The notes: generated by a model from the letters alone, not told the origin. DNA of 64,000 nt from JBCCCJ01 sp039029315 (GCA_039029315.1 JBCCGK010000064.1:4445-68444), one strand, 5' to 3'. Counted from the first letter of the stretch, positions 17,856-26,463 are shown. A program made the numbers and translations.

Positions 17856-19322
17856 TCAAAAACTATCCATTTTCAACTTCTGATAAGCGATAATCCCGCT
17901 CAAACATGCACCGGGAATCCCCTGTCCAGGATATGTGCTATCTCCACAAATATAGGCACCTTTATGGTCCAGGCGTGCATCCAGCATTTGCCAGGGTTTG
18001 ATTCGCATGTACTGCGGATATCCCCCTACAAATCCCCAGGCTCTCCTGGTCCATTTTTCCCAAGCCTTTGGGGTCGAACTATGATGAAATATCAAGGCAT
18101 CTCGCCTGAATAAATCATGGGATTCCAGTACATCAAAGATGACCTCTTCTATCTGCTGTTTGTCTTCCAATATGGTTTGAGCGGGATGGTGAACATGGGT
18201 CGAGACAGAAGCAACCACTTCGTCCGGCCCACATCTCTCAGTATCCGCTGGATGACTCAGACTTAAGAATATGCTATTGGAGCCTGCAAAGGGAAGAGGT
18301 GTTTGTACGTGAACCTGATGATGGAGACACTCAAATTCTCGAAATTTTTTGCAGACAAACCCCAGAGAAAAGGCACTATTCAGCTCCTCCGATTTCATGA
18401 GTTTGGGACTTAATTTCTGCCTAATCCTGCTCTCATTAAATAGCTCCAAAGTATTGTTGATCGGTATGGCGCTGATGACCTTATTGGCTCGTATCTGTGC
18501 CCGCTTGGTCGTGATTAAGTATTCTCCAGAGAGGGGCTCGATCTGACTCACTGGTTCTCGCATCTGAACATTTCCTCCATTTTGTTCGATATATTCAACC
18601 AATGGACGAACAAGGTTAATCAATCCTCCTGGCACGTAATAGTTAGAATAATTTGTGTAACAGAGAGCTGTTGCACCAAATAGCGCATTAACTTCTTCCA
18701 CATGATTTTGAGCGGTGATGAGAAGTTGCTCATTCACAAATCGCACAAATTGTTCATTTTCTCTTAACCCATACCTGTCCAACAATCGGTCCATTGAAAG
18801 AAATGCCAAAGGAGCAAATCGGACTTGTTTGGGACGAAAATGTCTGATGGCATAGGCAAGGTCCGAGACATTGGAGGGGGGAAAGGCCCGTTGCTGAAGC
18901 GAAGTCTCCCAGACAAACTGACTCAGCTTGTAGCAATAGGTCCAGAATGCTCGTTGCCCCTTTTGGCCAAATACACGCTCAGCTTCCGAGATCCATGCCT
19001 CAAGATCGTGATAGCGAGTAAGGATTTCGCCATTGGGCAGGTATACTTTCATGGGCGGCTTCAATTCAAGTGGGTGAATATCAACTCCTATCTCATCCAG
19101 CAAAAATTTCAAGGGCATATGCTCGTCAAGGCCTACCAGCGTTGTGGCACCGCTTTCAAATATGTAATTCTTGCGAGGATAAGAACTTGCGCATCCTCCA
19201 GGTAACCAATTTTGCTCCAAAACCGTAATAGAGAAGCCATCCTTTGCCAATAGGCAACCTGCCGTTAATCCTGCTATGCCGCTACCAATGATAGCTACGT
19301 CTGTCTTGTGTGCGACCAACAT
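17856..19322 (-). CDS. CrtI/CrtISO-like FAD-dependent oxidoreductase
   Basis: 488 residues. The N-terminal dinucleotide-binding fold is DVAIIGSGIAGLTAGCLLAK (GxGxxG) followed by VLEQNWLPGGCASSY. The C-terminal FAD signature is GAYICGDSTYPGQGIPGACLSG. This is the phytoene desaturase / carotenoid isomerase / all-trans-retinol saturase class. No other carotenoid gene is near. It is divergent from the PTPS-folE pair, with start codons 86 bp apart, so the two units may share regulation; a pterin-related substrate is only a speculation. Confidence 0.85.
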   Translation of the reverse strand: MLVAHKTDVAIIGSGIAGLTAGCLLAKDGFSITVLEQNWLPGGCASSYPRKNYIFESGATTLVGLDEHMPLKFLLDEIGVDIHPLELKPPMKVYLPNGEILTRYHDLEAWISEAERVFGQKGQRAFWTYCYKLSQFVWETSLQQRAFPPSNVSDLAYAIRHFRPKQVRFAPLAFLSMDRLLDRYGLRENEQFVRFVNEQLLITAQNHVEEVNALFGATALCYTNYSNYYVPGGLINLVRPLVEYIEQNGGNVQMREPVSQIEPLSGEYLITTKRAQIRANKVISAIPINNTLELFNESRIRQKLSPKLMKSEELNSAFSLGFVCKKFREFECLHHQVHVQTPLPFAGSNSIFLSLSHPADTERCGPDEVVASVSTHVHHPAQTILEDKQQIEEVIFDVLESHDLFRRDALIFHHSSTPKAWEKWTRRAWGFVGGYPQYMRIKPWQMLDARLDHKGAYICGDSTYPGQGIPGACLSGIIAYQKLKMDSF

Positions 19323-19408
19323 AATGTTGAAATTTGGATAGTTTTGTTACAAATTTTCAATTAATTACTAAACAAAATTGCGTACGGTAGTGTTTGTTCC
19401 TTGGTAAC

Positions 19409-19819
19409 ATGAAAGTATCAGTATTTAGAAAAGCGCACTTCAATGCTGCACATCGACTCCATAATCCAGACTGGACAGATGAAGTCAATCAAAAAGTCTT
19501 TGGAAAGTGCAACAATCCCAACTTTCATGGTCACAACTATGAACTTGTGGTAAAAGTTACGGGAGAAGTAGATCCTCGCACAGGCTATGTCATCGACATG
19601 AAAGTCCTGAAGGATATCATGAAAGAACATGTTCTCGACCGCTTTGACCACAAAAACCTGAATCTGGATACAGAGGAATTCAAAGATCTGAATCCAACGG
19701 CTGAACATATCGCTGTTGTGATTTGGGACATCCTCCGTGCCCAGCTAGATGTAACTTTAGATTTAACTATAAGATTGTATGAAACCGAACGAAACTTTGT
19801 GGAATACCCCGCACAATAA
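19409..19819 (+). CDS. 6-pyruvoyl-tetrahydropterin synthase family protein (C-x5-HGH type)
   Basis: 136 residues from MKVSVFRKAHFNAAHRL. Zinc ligands are His15, His40 and His42. The nucleophile Cys34 is separated from HGH by five residues (CNNPNFHGHNY), the spacing of PTPS enzymes of biopterin synthesis, not the shorter CxxxHGH of QueD queuosine enzymes. The catalytic His and Glu are in RFDHKNLNLD and YETERN. It converts 7,8-dihydroneopterin triphosphate to 6-pyruvoyl-tetrahydropterin or a close relative. The last 41 bp overlap the folE start in another frame, coupling it to the enzyme that makes its substrate. Confidence 0.9.
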   Translation: MKVSVFRKAHFNAAHRLHNPDWTDEVNQKVFGKCNNPNFHGHNYELVVKVTGEVDPRTGYVIDMKVLKDIMKEHVLDRFDHKNLNLDTEEFKDLNPTAEHIAVVIWDILRAQLDVTLDLTIRLYETERNFVEYPAQ

Positions 19820-20522
19820 TGGGGCGAATGGCCATAATGGCACCAATGGCCATCATGGTTTCCACTCAGGGAAACACGGGTTTCACGAGGAATTGGGTGA
19901 TCAACATGTCGCTACCTCAACGGAAACCCCACTGCGCGAAAATGCCTTTGAGGTTGACGATGACACCAAAATGGAGCTGATCGCACAACATTTTCGCGAG
20001 ATCATGAACATTCTCGGTCTTGACCTTGAGGATGACAGCCTGAGTGGCACTCCTAAGCGAGTTGCCAAGATGTATGTGAAGGAAATTTTCAGTGGACTTA
20101 ATCCTGCCAACAAACCCTCTCTCACTTTATTTGAGAACCAGTATCAGTATAATGAAATGTTGGTAGAGAAGGATATTACTTTTTTCTCTAATTGTGAGCA
20201 CCACTTTGTCCCGATCTATGGCAAGGCACATGTAGCTTACATTTCTTCTGGAAAAGTGATTGGACTCTCAAAACTGAATCGCATTGTCCAGTATTATGCC
20301 CGCCGTCCACAGGTTCAGGAACGCCTGACTCGTCAGATTGCAGAGGCATTGAAAGAAGCCCTGGAGACAGAAGATGTAGCTGTGGTGCTAGATGCCAACC
20401 ACATGTGTGTCTCTTCTCGTGGGGTTCAGGACACCACAAGTAGTACGATAACGGTAGATTTTTCAGGAAAATTTTCAGAAAATGAAACCAAACGAGAGTT
20501 CCTTCAGTATATTAAAATGTAG
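19779..20522 (+). CDS. folE: GTP cyclohydrolase I with histidine-rich N-terminus
   Basis: 247 residues. The core (about 62-245) is a type I GTP cyclohydrolase making 7,8-dihydroneopterin triphosphate. Zinc ligands are Cys139 and His142 (FFSNCEHHFVP) and Cys210 (DANHMCVSSRG); GTP-site motifs are GLSKLNRIVQYYARRPQVQE and TSSTITVDFSG. Residues 11-43 are a His/Gly/Asn-rich segment (NGHNGTNGHHGFHSG) not present in ordinary FolE; it looks like a metal-holding tail. The start codon overlaps the PTPS gene by 41 bp. The stop is the first of five in-frame TAG codons, and a strong terminator follows. Confidence 0.95.
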   Translation: MKPNETLWNTPHNNGANGHNGTNGHHGFHSGKHGFHEELGDQHVATSTETPLRENAFEVDDDTKMELIAQHFREIMNILGLDLEDDSLSGTPKRVAKMYVKEIFSGLNPANKPSLTLFENQYQYNEMLVEKDITFFSNCEHHFVPIYGKAHVAYISSGKVIGLSKLNRIVQYYARRPQVQERLTRQIAEALKEALETEDVAVVLDANHMCVSSRGVQDTTSSTITVDFSGKFSENETKREFLQYIKM

Positions 20523-20554
20523 TAGTAGTAGTAGTTTAAATAGATCCTTTTCAT

Positions 20555-20589
20555 GCGCAGAGTTCCCAACTCTGCGCTTTATTTTTTTT
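20555..20589 (+). terminator. strong intrinsic terminator after folE
   Basis: A perfect 10-bp stem GCGCAGAGTT / AACTCTGCGC around a CCC loop (20555-20577) is followed by TTTATTTTTTTT. It ends the PTPS-folE transcript 32 bp after the stop and abuts the convergent epimerase gene. Confidence 0.9.
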
Positions 20590-21457
20590 ATACCACGCGC
20601 ATCACCCCACGCGCAAACCCGACAGATTCAGCAATGCCCGCCAAGGGATCATCTCCATCCTTCTCGAACTCCAGGGCAACAATGCCTTGATACTTGATTT
20701 CTTTCAAGGCCCGAACTACAGCAGGAATGTCAATGATTCCTCGTCCCATTTCCTGTGAGGACCCTTTGGCCTCTGCAACATCCACATCCTTGAAGTGAAT
20801 ATCGTACAGGCGATCGGCGTATTTTCGGATTTTTTCGACGGGATCTTGCTGGATGCGCACGACATGACCAATATCTATACAAAATCCAACACGACTGTCA
20901 AGATTTTCGACTTTTTCCCATACATCATCTGGACTAGAATAGAGATCGTCTCCAGGCCCATGATTGTGAATCGCCAATAGAATCCCGCTTTCCTTAACTT
21001 TTTGCTCTACTAATGGCAATAAGTCATGCGTAGGGACCCCGACGATCACCCGCATCCCAGCGGCTTTGGCATAAGCAAATGCCTGATGAACGGCCTCTTC
21101 GCTTTTCATGTAGACCACACCGGCTCCATATAGATCCAATCCTGCATCCCTCACTTTTTTGGCTGCAGCCTGAATATCACTTTCCCTACTCTCAAGCGGG
21201 AGATGCATACTTTTTAGACAAATATGCTCCAATCCAACCCGTTTGGTCATTGAAATAGCTTCTTCCAGGCTGAACTTCCGCAGGGAATAGGAGGCCATGC
21301 CTATGGTCAACGTATGCGTATCAGAAGGATTTGGCCGGTCAGCATCAGAGGCTTTCACAGCTGAGTCGCAAGCTGTGCCAATAAGTCCGAGGCTAGCTGT
21401 GGCAATGGATGCGGTCCCCAATTGCTGGAGAAATTGTTTGCGGGAATAGGTAGTCAT
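20588..21457 (-). CDS. sugar phosphate isomerase/epimerase-like TIM-barrel protein with export signal
   Basis: 289 residues from MTTYSRKQFLQQLGTASIAT, a Tat-like/lipoprotein-type leader with a Cys at GTACDS that may be lipidated. The mature part is an AP-endonuclease-2/xylose-isomerase-like TIM barrel with metal ligands visible in LLAIHNHGPGDD, VGFCIDIGHVV, YDIHFKDVD and GIVALEFEKDGDD. Such exported isomerase-like proteins are common in Bacteroidota and are thought to act on sugars or cyclitols. It is monocistronic and convergent with folE. Confidence 0.88.
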   Translation of the reverse strand: MTTYSRKQFLQQLGTASIATASLGLIGTACDSAVKASDADRPNPSDTHTLTIGMASYSLRKFSLEEAISMTKRVGLEHICLKSMHLPLESRESDIQAAAKKVRDAGLDLYGAGVVYMKSEEAVHQAFAYAKAAGMRVIVGVPTHDLLPLVEQKVKESGILLAIHNHGPGDDLYSSPDDVWEKVENLDSRVGFCIDIGHVVRIQQDPVEKIRKYADRLYDIHFKDVDVAEAKGSSQEMGRGIIDIPAVVRALKEIKYQGIVALEFEKDGDDPLAGIAESVGFARGVMRVV

Positions 21458-21514
21458 GTGTAAAAAGTCGTTAAAACATTGGTGTGAGATACAGATCAAT
21501 AATGGCAGGGGACA

Positions 21515-22291
21515 TCAGGAGTGAAGAAAGCCCTCCATCATTTCTTGCCCTCCAGCATCGAACCACTCTTTGAGGCCATGATCTGTGATTTTTTCTGCTC
21601 GCCCTCCCAGAAATTTTCGGCCCACCTCTGCAGCACGTCCTATCCAGCGCTTCCATCTTTTTTCTTGCCGCTCGTTTGGTTTGGAAATTTCCTTGATTTC
21701 CTCCAGGATGTCGAGCAGTTCTTCATATTCACTTCGAGTAATAAAGCCTTCTTGTTCTCCGGCTTCAACCAACTGTTGAATATGATTTAAGTGTGTCCGA
21801 ATGTCTTCATTGCCTTCTTTGGTTTGATTGACCTCTACTGTATTTTGGTTACCAGAGATAACATTTACGTTCTCTCCCTGAATTTGATCTCCTGAGCCAA
21901 CAATCACATTCTCTCCTTGAATATGATAGCTAATGGTCTGGCTTGGCTCCTCTGTTGGCATCTTGTGTTCCGTTACGCTATCCAAAGGCATGGCGTTGAT
22001 TGCTGCGGAATCCACCTCTTCATTCATGATCTGCGTGAGATATGCTGAAATCGTTTTCTCCAGACTTAATGCATTTGAACGCAATTGATTGGTTCGAAGG
22101 ATTCTTTCAGCGCTGGAGACCATGCCTCCCATAATGTCTTTGCTTAGTTCATTGTATCGACTCATCAGAATGAGGGAGGTCGAATGATAATAGTTAACCT
22201 CTTCCAATTCTGTTAAAGTCTGTAATTCCTGAATATATGCATACAGTTTGTTGCGGGCCATCAATTGTTGGAGATAGGCTTTTCTTGTCAT
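21515..22291 (-). CDS. EAD11-like effector-associated domain protein with beta-repeat/RHIM-like linker
   Basis: 258 residues from MTRKAYLQQLMARNKLYAYI. Residues 1-88 read like effector-associated domain 11: a short alpha-helical module with the pattern LMARNKL..IQELQTL...Y.STSLILMSRYNELSKDIMGGMVSSAE. Residues about 120-156 are a polar beta-repeat (IQGENVIVGSGD, IQGENVNVISGNQNTV) resembling the IQxG-type amyloid or solenoid linkers of these systems. The C-terminal ~95 residues are helical and charged, with no enzyme motif. EADs mediate homotypic recruitment of effectors in counter-invader systems. No partner gene with EAD11 is adjacent, so it may connect to one elsewhere. Domain assignment is by pattern recognition. 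Confidence 0.7.
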   Translation of the reverse strand: MTRKAYLQQLMARNKLYAYIQELQTLTELEEVNYYHSTSLILMSRYNELSKDIMGGMVSSAERILRTNQLRSNALSLEKTISAYLTQIMNEEVDSAAINAMPLDSVTEHKMPTEEPSQTISYHIQGENVIVGSGDQIQGENVNVISGNQNTVEVNQTKEGNEDIRTHLNHIQQLVEAGEQEGFITRSEYEELLDILEEIKEISKPNERQEKRWKRWIGRAAEVGRKFLGGRAEKITDHGLKEWFDAGGQEMMEGFLHS

Positions 22292-22446
22292 GATCGTAAG
22301 GATAGAGAATAATAATTTAGAGGTGATCCGAGCTCCATTCTCCTTCATTTTTTTGTAGGGCAATGGTTCATTCCAGGCTCAAGTTAAGGATAATTTGGCA
22401 TAGAAATCCCTACCTTCACCTCTCATTTTGATCAATCCATCTCCTT

Positions 22447-23316
22447 ATGCGCCTCCTTGCACTTGCGCTCGCATTGATCCTCGGCATTGTATTTCCCTAT
22501 GGGCATGGCCTTACCTTTTTGGTTAGATATTCAGTGATGGCCATGCTGTTGTTTGCCTTTTTGGACATCACCATCGATCGTAAGGTTATTCAAAGAAGCC
22601 ATATCTGGACCTCAGTCGCGAATCTGGCATTGCCCTGGGGGATTTTTTTTCTTCTGAGACCGATTTCTGATTTGTTGGCGCTGACCGGATTTGTTACGGC
22701 CATTCTTCCTACTGCTGCTGCTGCGCCAGTTCTGACTGGTTTTTTGAAAGGCAATGTTGCCTATGTTACCTTCTCTGTTCTCCTCACCAGTTGTCTGGTA
22801 GGGATAGAGATTCCATTGAGTCTTCCCTTTCTGGCGGAGGAAACTGACTCCATTTCCATTTCTGAAGTTCTGATTCCTGTATTGGCCACCATCATGCTTC
22901 CATTATTGGCTGCACAAGGTATTCGACGATACTTGCCAGGTCTCCACAAATCATTGCTTCGAATAGGAATTCTTTCTTTTTACCTGTTCATCCTCAATGT
23001 CTATATCGCCATGTCGAAAGCCACCTGGTTTTTGACTACAGAGATGCCAGAAGCGCAACAGGAACTCTTGGGCTTGCTAGCTACAGTGATGGGTATTTGT
23101 GCATTCAACTTTGGGATAGGCGCAATTCTTGGGGGAAAGGACAACCGTATTGGTGGCAGTATGGCTTTGGGGAGAAAAAACACCATGTTTGGCGTTTGGG
23201 TGTGCCTGAGCTTTTTGTCTCCCATTATTGCCATTGGGCCGATGGGATATATTATTTTCCAGAACCTGTTGAATTCATTGCAATTGATGCTGCAAAAGAA
23301 ACAAGAGAGAGATTAA
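22447..23316 (+). CDS. BASS-family (bile acid:sodium symporter-like) transporter
   Basis: 289 residues with eight or nine hydrophobic segments and no signal peptide cleavage. ILPTAAAAPVLTGFLKGNVAYVTFSVLL resembles the broken TM4 of BASS symporters, and FNFGIGAILGGKD..RIGGSMALGRKNTMFGVW the broken TM9. The fold predicts Na+-coupled uptake of an organic anion; the substrate is unknown. It overlaps the convergent VOC gene by 4 bp at the stops. Confidence 0.75.
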   Translation: MRLLALALALILGIVFPYGHGLTFLVRYSVMAMLLFAFLDITIDRKVIQRSHIWTSVANLALPWGIFFLLRPISDLLALTGFVTAILPTAAAAPVLTGFLKGNVAYVTFSVLLTSCLVGIEIPLSLPFLAEETDSISISEVLIPVLATIMLPLLAAQGIRRYLPGLHKSLLRIGILSFYLFILNVYIAMSKATWFLTTEMPEAQQELLGLLATVMGICAFNFGIGAILGGKDNRIGGSMALGRKNTMFGVWVCLSFLSPIIAIGPMGYIIFQNLLNSLQLMLQKKQERD

Positions 23317-23723
23317 CGTTCTTGATGTTCCTGTTCCCCTGTCTGGGAGTTCTTGCTCACCGCCTTGCCAAAACTCAGTAGGTATCCATGACAATCCCGA
23401 ATCCCAAATTCCAGCATTCCGTAGGAAAATTCCTGCAATGGCCACTCTACTGTAACTTTGTCCTTCAGCTCTTCCCATAGGGCCTCCACGTCTTCCGGGT
23501 AGAAATAGAGGACCCCTGTCATGACTGGGTTGAGATGAGGGGAGTGGTCATTTCGTGTGGTGAACATCAATTCTGCCCCTTCGCGCTTGAGTGCCAACCA
23601 ATAGGGATTGACTGCATCAGGCATGATTCCACTTACGTCAAATCCCAGGACATCCCGATAATAGGCCAAACTCACCTTCAAGTCTCCGGATTCAAGCATC
23701 GGAATCATTCGCATCAGTGCCAT
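23313..23723 (-). CDS. VOC (glyoxalase/bleomycin-resistance-like) protein
   Basis: 136 residues with the paired beta-alpha-beta-beta-beta modules of the vicinal oxygen chelate superfamily: RMIPMLESGDLKVSLAYYRDVLGF, then LKREGAELMFTTR, and in the second half GVLYFYPEDVEALWEEL and ..FGIRDCHGYLLSFGK. The terminal Asp/Glu ligand positions (GIRDCHGY) fit the family. The substrate is not predictable. Together with 47942-48367 and 48725-49270 it is one of three VOC genes in the window. Confidence 0.85.
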   Translation of the reverse strand: MALMRMIPMLESGDLKVSLAYYRDVLGFDVSGIMPDAVNPYWLALKREGAELMFTTRNDHSPHLNPVMTGVLYFYPEDVEALWEELKDKVTVEWPLQEFSYGMLEFGIRDCHGYLLSFGKAVSKNSQTGEQEHQER

Positions 23724-23739
23724 AGGTCCTAAAATTATC

Positions 23740-25692
23740 TTACAAATTCAGCACCTGAAATTCTACCCGTCGATTTTTTCGTCGACCAGCCGCAGACCGA
23801 TTGGAGGCAATGGGGCGATATTTTCCATATCCTTTGACTCGAAGCCGATTTTCTGCAATGCCTCTGTAGATCAGGTATTTTTTGACTTGATTGGCTCGAT
23901 TGAGAGAGAGTTGAACTTTTTGGCTGGCATCTCCGGTATTGTCGGTATGGCCCGACACTTGAATCATCACGCGTGGATTGAGTTTCAAGAAGGCCACCAC
24001 ACGTTCCAATTCTGGATGAGAAGGTTTTAGCAGTTTCCAGCTTCCAGTATTGAAATAGATATTTTTCAGGATGAGGGAACTTCCAATCCGAATGGCTTCC
24101 AGTTCAAACTCCATTTTGATACTTGTTTGGTCCACAACTGTATCCATTCTGATGTCTTGCCCATAGAACATATAGCCCTTGGCCAACACATTGATGCTCA
24201 CCATTCCATAGGACGGCATCAGAAGAATGAAAGAGCCATCGGCGGGATTGGTTTTGGCAATAGAAATGGAATCCAGGGTAGCATTGTCCGTCAGGGTAAT
24301 CGTCGCATCGAGCGGTCGTCCTGTATCCTTATCGCGGACCTTTCCGATCATAATAGGCGGGGTAACAAATGGCCGGGTTCCAGGGCGATCAGGATCGCCA
24401 AAATTACATAACCAGATATCTCCGACCCCATGATGGCCAGGGAGTGGCAGCCCACTTGCCCCCTGAATCGAGTAGCCAATGGTCAGGAATCCGCCATCAG
24501 GTAGTTCAATTGCATCTGAGAGAATATCCTTGCCCGAATTGCCCAATGTCCGGGACCAAACGTGTTGTCCCATACTGTCTAGTTTGACCAGCAAGCCATC
24601 GTAATATCCTTTATTGATGAGAATATCTCCTTCTCCTGATCTTGATTTTGTCAAGCCACAAACGACATAGCCACCATCATGTGTGGTGGCCAGGGCATTC
24701 GCGCCATCTGCCCTTGGTCCTCCAAAGGTATGCGACCACATCACGATCCCAAGCGGATTCACCTTAAATACCCACATATCTCCTCTTCCCTGGTTCCGGG
24801 GGATTTGTCCTTCTTTTGAGAAGGTCGTTCCAGCGAGGATGAGACTTCCATCTTCCTCGATCAGGCTGGCATGAATATCATCATTGTCTTCTCCCCCATA
24901 TGTTCTTTGCCACATGATCTCCAATGTACTATCAATAGCAAACACCCAAACGTCTTTTGAGCCAAGATTTGTGTCGATCTGCTGATCATCGGAATCTGTA
25001 GTATTGACAATCACAAATTGTTCTGGCTGCAGTTCGTGAAGTCCGCATACTTTTTCATTTCCACTTCCGCCAAAATGTTTTTCCCACATCAGACTACCAT
25101 CACTTCGGAGTCTGGCAACCCAACTGTCCAATCCTCCATGATGTCTGGATCTCATGCTTCCATTGATCGAGCTGGATTCTCCTCCGATCAAAAAGTCTCC
25201 ATTCGAAAGTGGAAGGATTTCTGTTCCTTTGTCATCTCCCCCGCCCCCAAAACTGACGCTCCATATTCTTTTCCCAGTTTCGTCAATTTTGGCTACCCAC
25301 ACATCTTGTCCGCCCCTTAGTTCGGTCAGGTCTCCGTCTTTTGAGTCGGTAGCTCCGATCAACACAAAGCCCCCATCCTGGGATTCTGCCATGTCTTCGA
25401 CACTTTCAAAGCCACTCCCCCCCAAAGTAGTCTGCCAGAAGATTTCTCCCTGAGTAGAATACTTGGCAATGACAACATCAGAATTATCACTGTGATTATC
25501 TGCCCCAAAATGATCTGTTGAGAATACCTCTGTAGCAATCACCATCGTACCATCGGCTCGATAGATGATTTTTCGTCCCTGATCGAATTGGCTTCCGCCC
25601 AGGTATTTTTGCCAAAATACGACCTGCCCTTGCAATGGATGAATACACACATAACTACACGTGAACAACCACACAAAAAATAGTCTAATCAT
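23740..25692 (-). CDS. OmpA-C domain protein with N-terminal beta-propeller-like repeats
   Basis: 650 residues with a signal peptide (MIRLFFVWLFTCSYVCIHPLQG). Residues ~20-430 contain about eight repeats of the pattern W..TLGGSGFE...D.....DGGFVLIG.T.S.DGD.....G..D.WV.K.D, a propeller-like secreted domain. A carboxypeptidase-regulatory-like beta-sandwich follows (GKVRDKDTGRPLDATITL). The C-terminus is a peptidoglycan-binding OmpA domain (VSGHTDNTGDASQKVQLSLNRA, GYGKYRP, GRRKNRRVEF). It probably anchors an outer-membrane or surface structure to the cell wall. Confidence 0.88.
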   Translation of the reverse strand: MIRLFFVWLFTCSYVCIHPLQGQVVFWQKYLGGSQFDQGRKIIYRADGTMVIATEVFSTDHFGADNHSDNSDVVIAKYSTQGEIFWQTTLGGSGFESVEDMAESQDGGFVLIGATDSKDGDLTELRGGQDVWVAKIDETGKRIWSVSFGGGGDDKGTEILPLSNGDFLIGGESSSINGSMRSRHHGGLDSWVARLRSDGSLMWEKHFGGSGNEKVCGLHELQPEQFVIVNTTDSDDQQIDTNLGSKDVWVFAIDSTLEIMWQRTYGGEDNDDIHASLIEEDGSLILAGTTFSKEGQIPRNQGRGDMWVFKVNPLGIVMWSHTFGGPRADGANALATTHDGGYVVCGLTKSRSGEGDILINKGYYDGLLVKLDSMGQHVWSRTLGNSGKDILSDAIELPDGGFLTIGYSIQGASGLPLPGHHGVGDIWLCNFGDPDRPGTRPFVTPPIMIGKVRDKDTGRPLDATITLTDNATLDSISIAKTNPADGSFILLMPSYGMVSINVLAKGYMFYGQDIRMDTVVDQTSIKMEFELEAIRIGSSLILKNIYFNTGSWKLLKPSHPELERVVAFLKLNPRVMIQVSGHTDNTGDASQKVQLSLNRANQVKKYLIYRGIAENRLRVKGYGKYRPIASNRSAAGRRKNRRVEFQVLNL

Positions 25693-25726
25693 TAAACGTA
25701 GAAGATTAACAGTGAAAAGCTAAACA

Positions 25727-26431
25727 TTATAAAGTTGACTCAGGCGGGATCACTTGCTCGAACAACCATCTATTTTGAGGATAAAACGTATGTTTGATCT
25801 TCTCCCATTGTTGAGGAGAGACCCATTCCACAGCCTCAATATGTTCTTCTTCCTGTGGGAGAAGACGCTCGGTGACAGTACCCTTCATTAGGTACCAATG
25901 GGTTGTCTTGAGTTTCCATTTTTTTTTAGCTCGAAAGGTGTGCAAAGTATTGCACAAGGGTCTCACGATCGAAACTGTCTTTAATCCGGTCTCTTCCTGC
26001 ACTTCCCGAATCCCTGCATCGGGAATAGATTCACCTTCTTCTACATGGCCTTTGGGAAAGGTCCATCGGTTTCGAGTATAGATGGCGAGAAAGGCACCCT
26101 GTTCATTTTCTACAATTCCTCCAGCTGCGAGTTTGGGTCGAAATCTGGATTGAAACCTCTGCAAAAAGGCGTTCATTTGTGCTTCATCTTCAAACAGACA
26201 GCGTAAGCTAATATCAATAGCCCGCCAATCATCATTGGCCTGCAATGCCCACAATGCTTCTACCGCATCATGTCCTTTCTCCATCAACAGTGTGCAGGAT
26301 GCAGTTGTTTGGGGATCAATATATTTCCACCTGGGAAGCCATTCAGATGAGGAATAGACAGGGGCATCCGTTCTGGGAGAATGGCCAGCCAGATCAAATT
26401 CAAGGCACAGATTTAGTGCAAAAATTTTCAT
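25727..26431 (-). CDS. NUDIX hydrolase
   Basis: 234 residues. The Nudix box GHVEEGESIPDAGIREVQEE-TGL fits GX5EX7REUXEEXGU exactly, at about residues 129-151. It is preceded by a ~100-residue N-terminal region (MKIFALNLCLEFDLAG..) typical of a Bacteroidota subfamily. It hydrolyses a nucleoside diphosphate linked to an unknown moiety. Its start codon lies inside the -7 region of the divergent pyrE promoter. Confidence 0.9.
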   Translation of the reverse strand: MKIFALNLCLEFDLAGHSPRTDAPVYSSSEWLPRWKYIDPQTTASCTLLMEKGHDAVEALWALQANDDWRAIDISLRCLFEDEAQMNAFLQRFQSRFRPKLAAGGIVENEQGAFLAIYTRNRWTFPKGHVEEGESIPDAGIREVQEETGLKTVSIVRPLCNTLHTFRAKKKWKLKTTHWYLMKGTVTERLLPQEEEHIEAVEWVSPQQWEKIKHTFYPQNRWLFEQVIPPESTL

Positions 26432-26438
26432 AACTTTG
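26431..26438 (+). promoter_or_regulatory. -7 element TAACTTTG upstream of pyrE
   Basis: It matches TAnnTTTG and ends 25 bp before the pyrE GTG, giving a leader of roughly 20 nt. It abuts the start codon of the divergent NUDIX gene. Confidence 0.5.
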
Positions 26439-26463
26439 CCGCCCTAAACCAACGAACAATATC

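Noticed and set aside
17856..20522. Carotenoid biosynthesis cluster
   Set aside because: Only one CrtI-like flavoprotein is present; no crtB, crtE or crtY genes are near.
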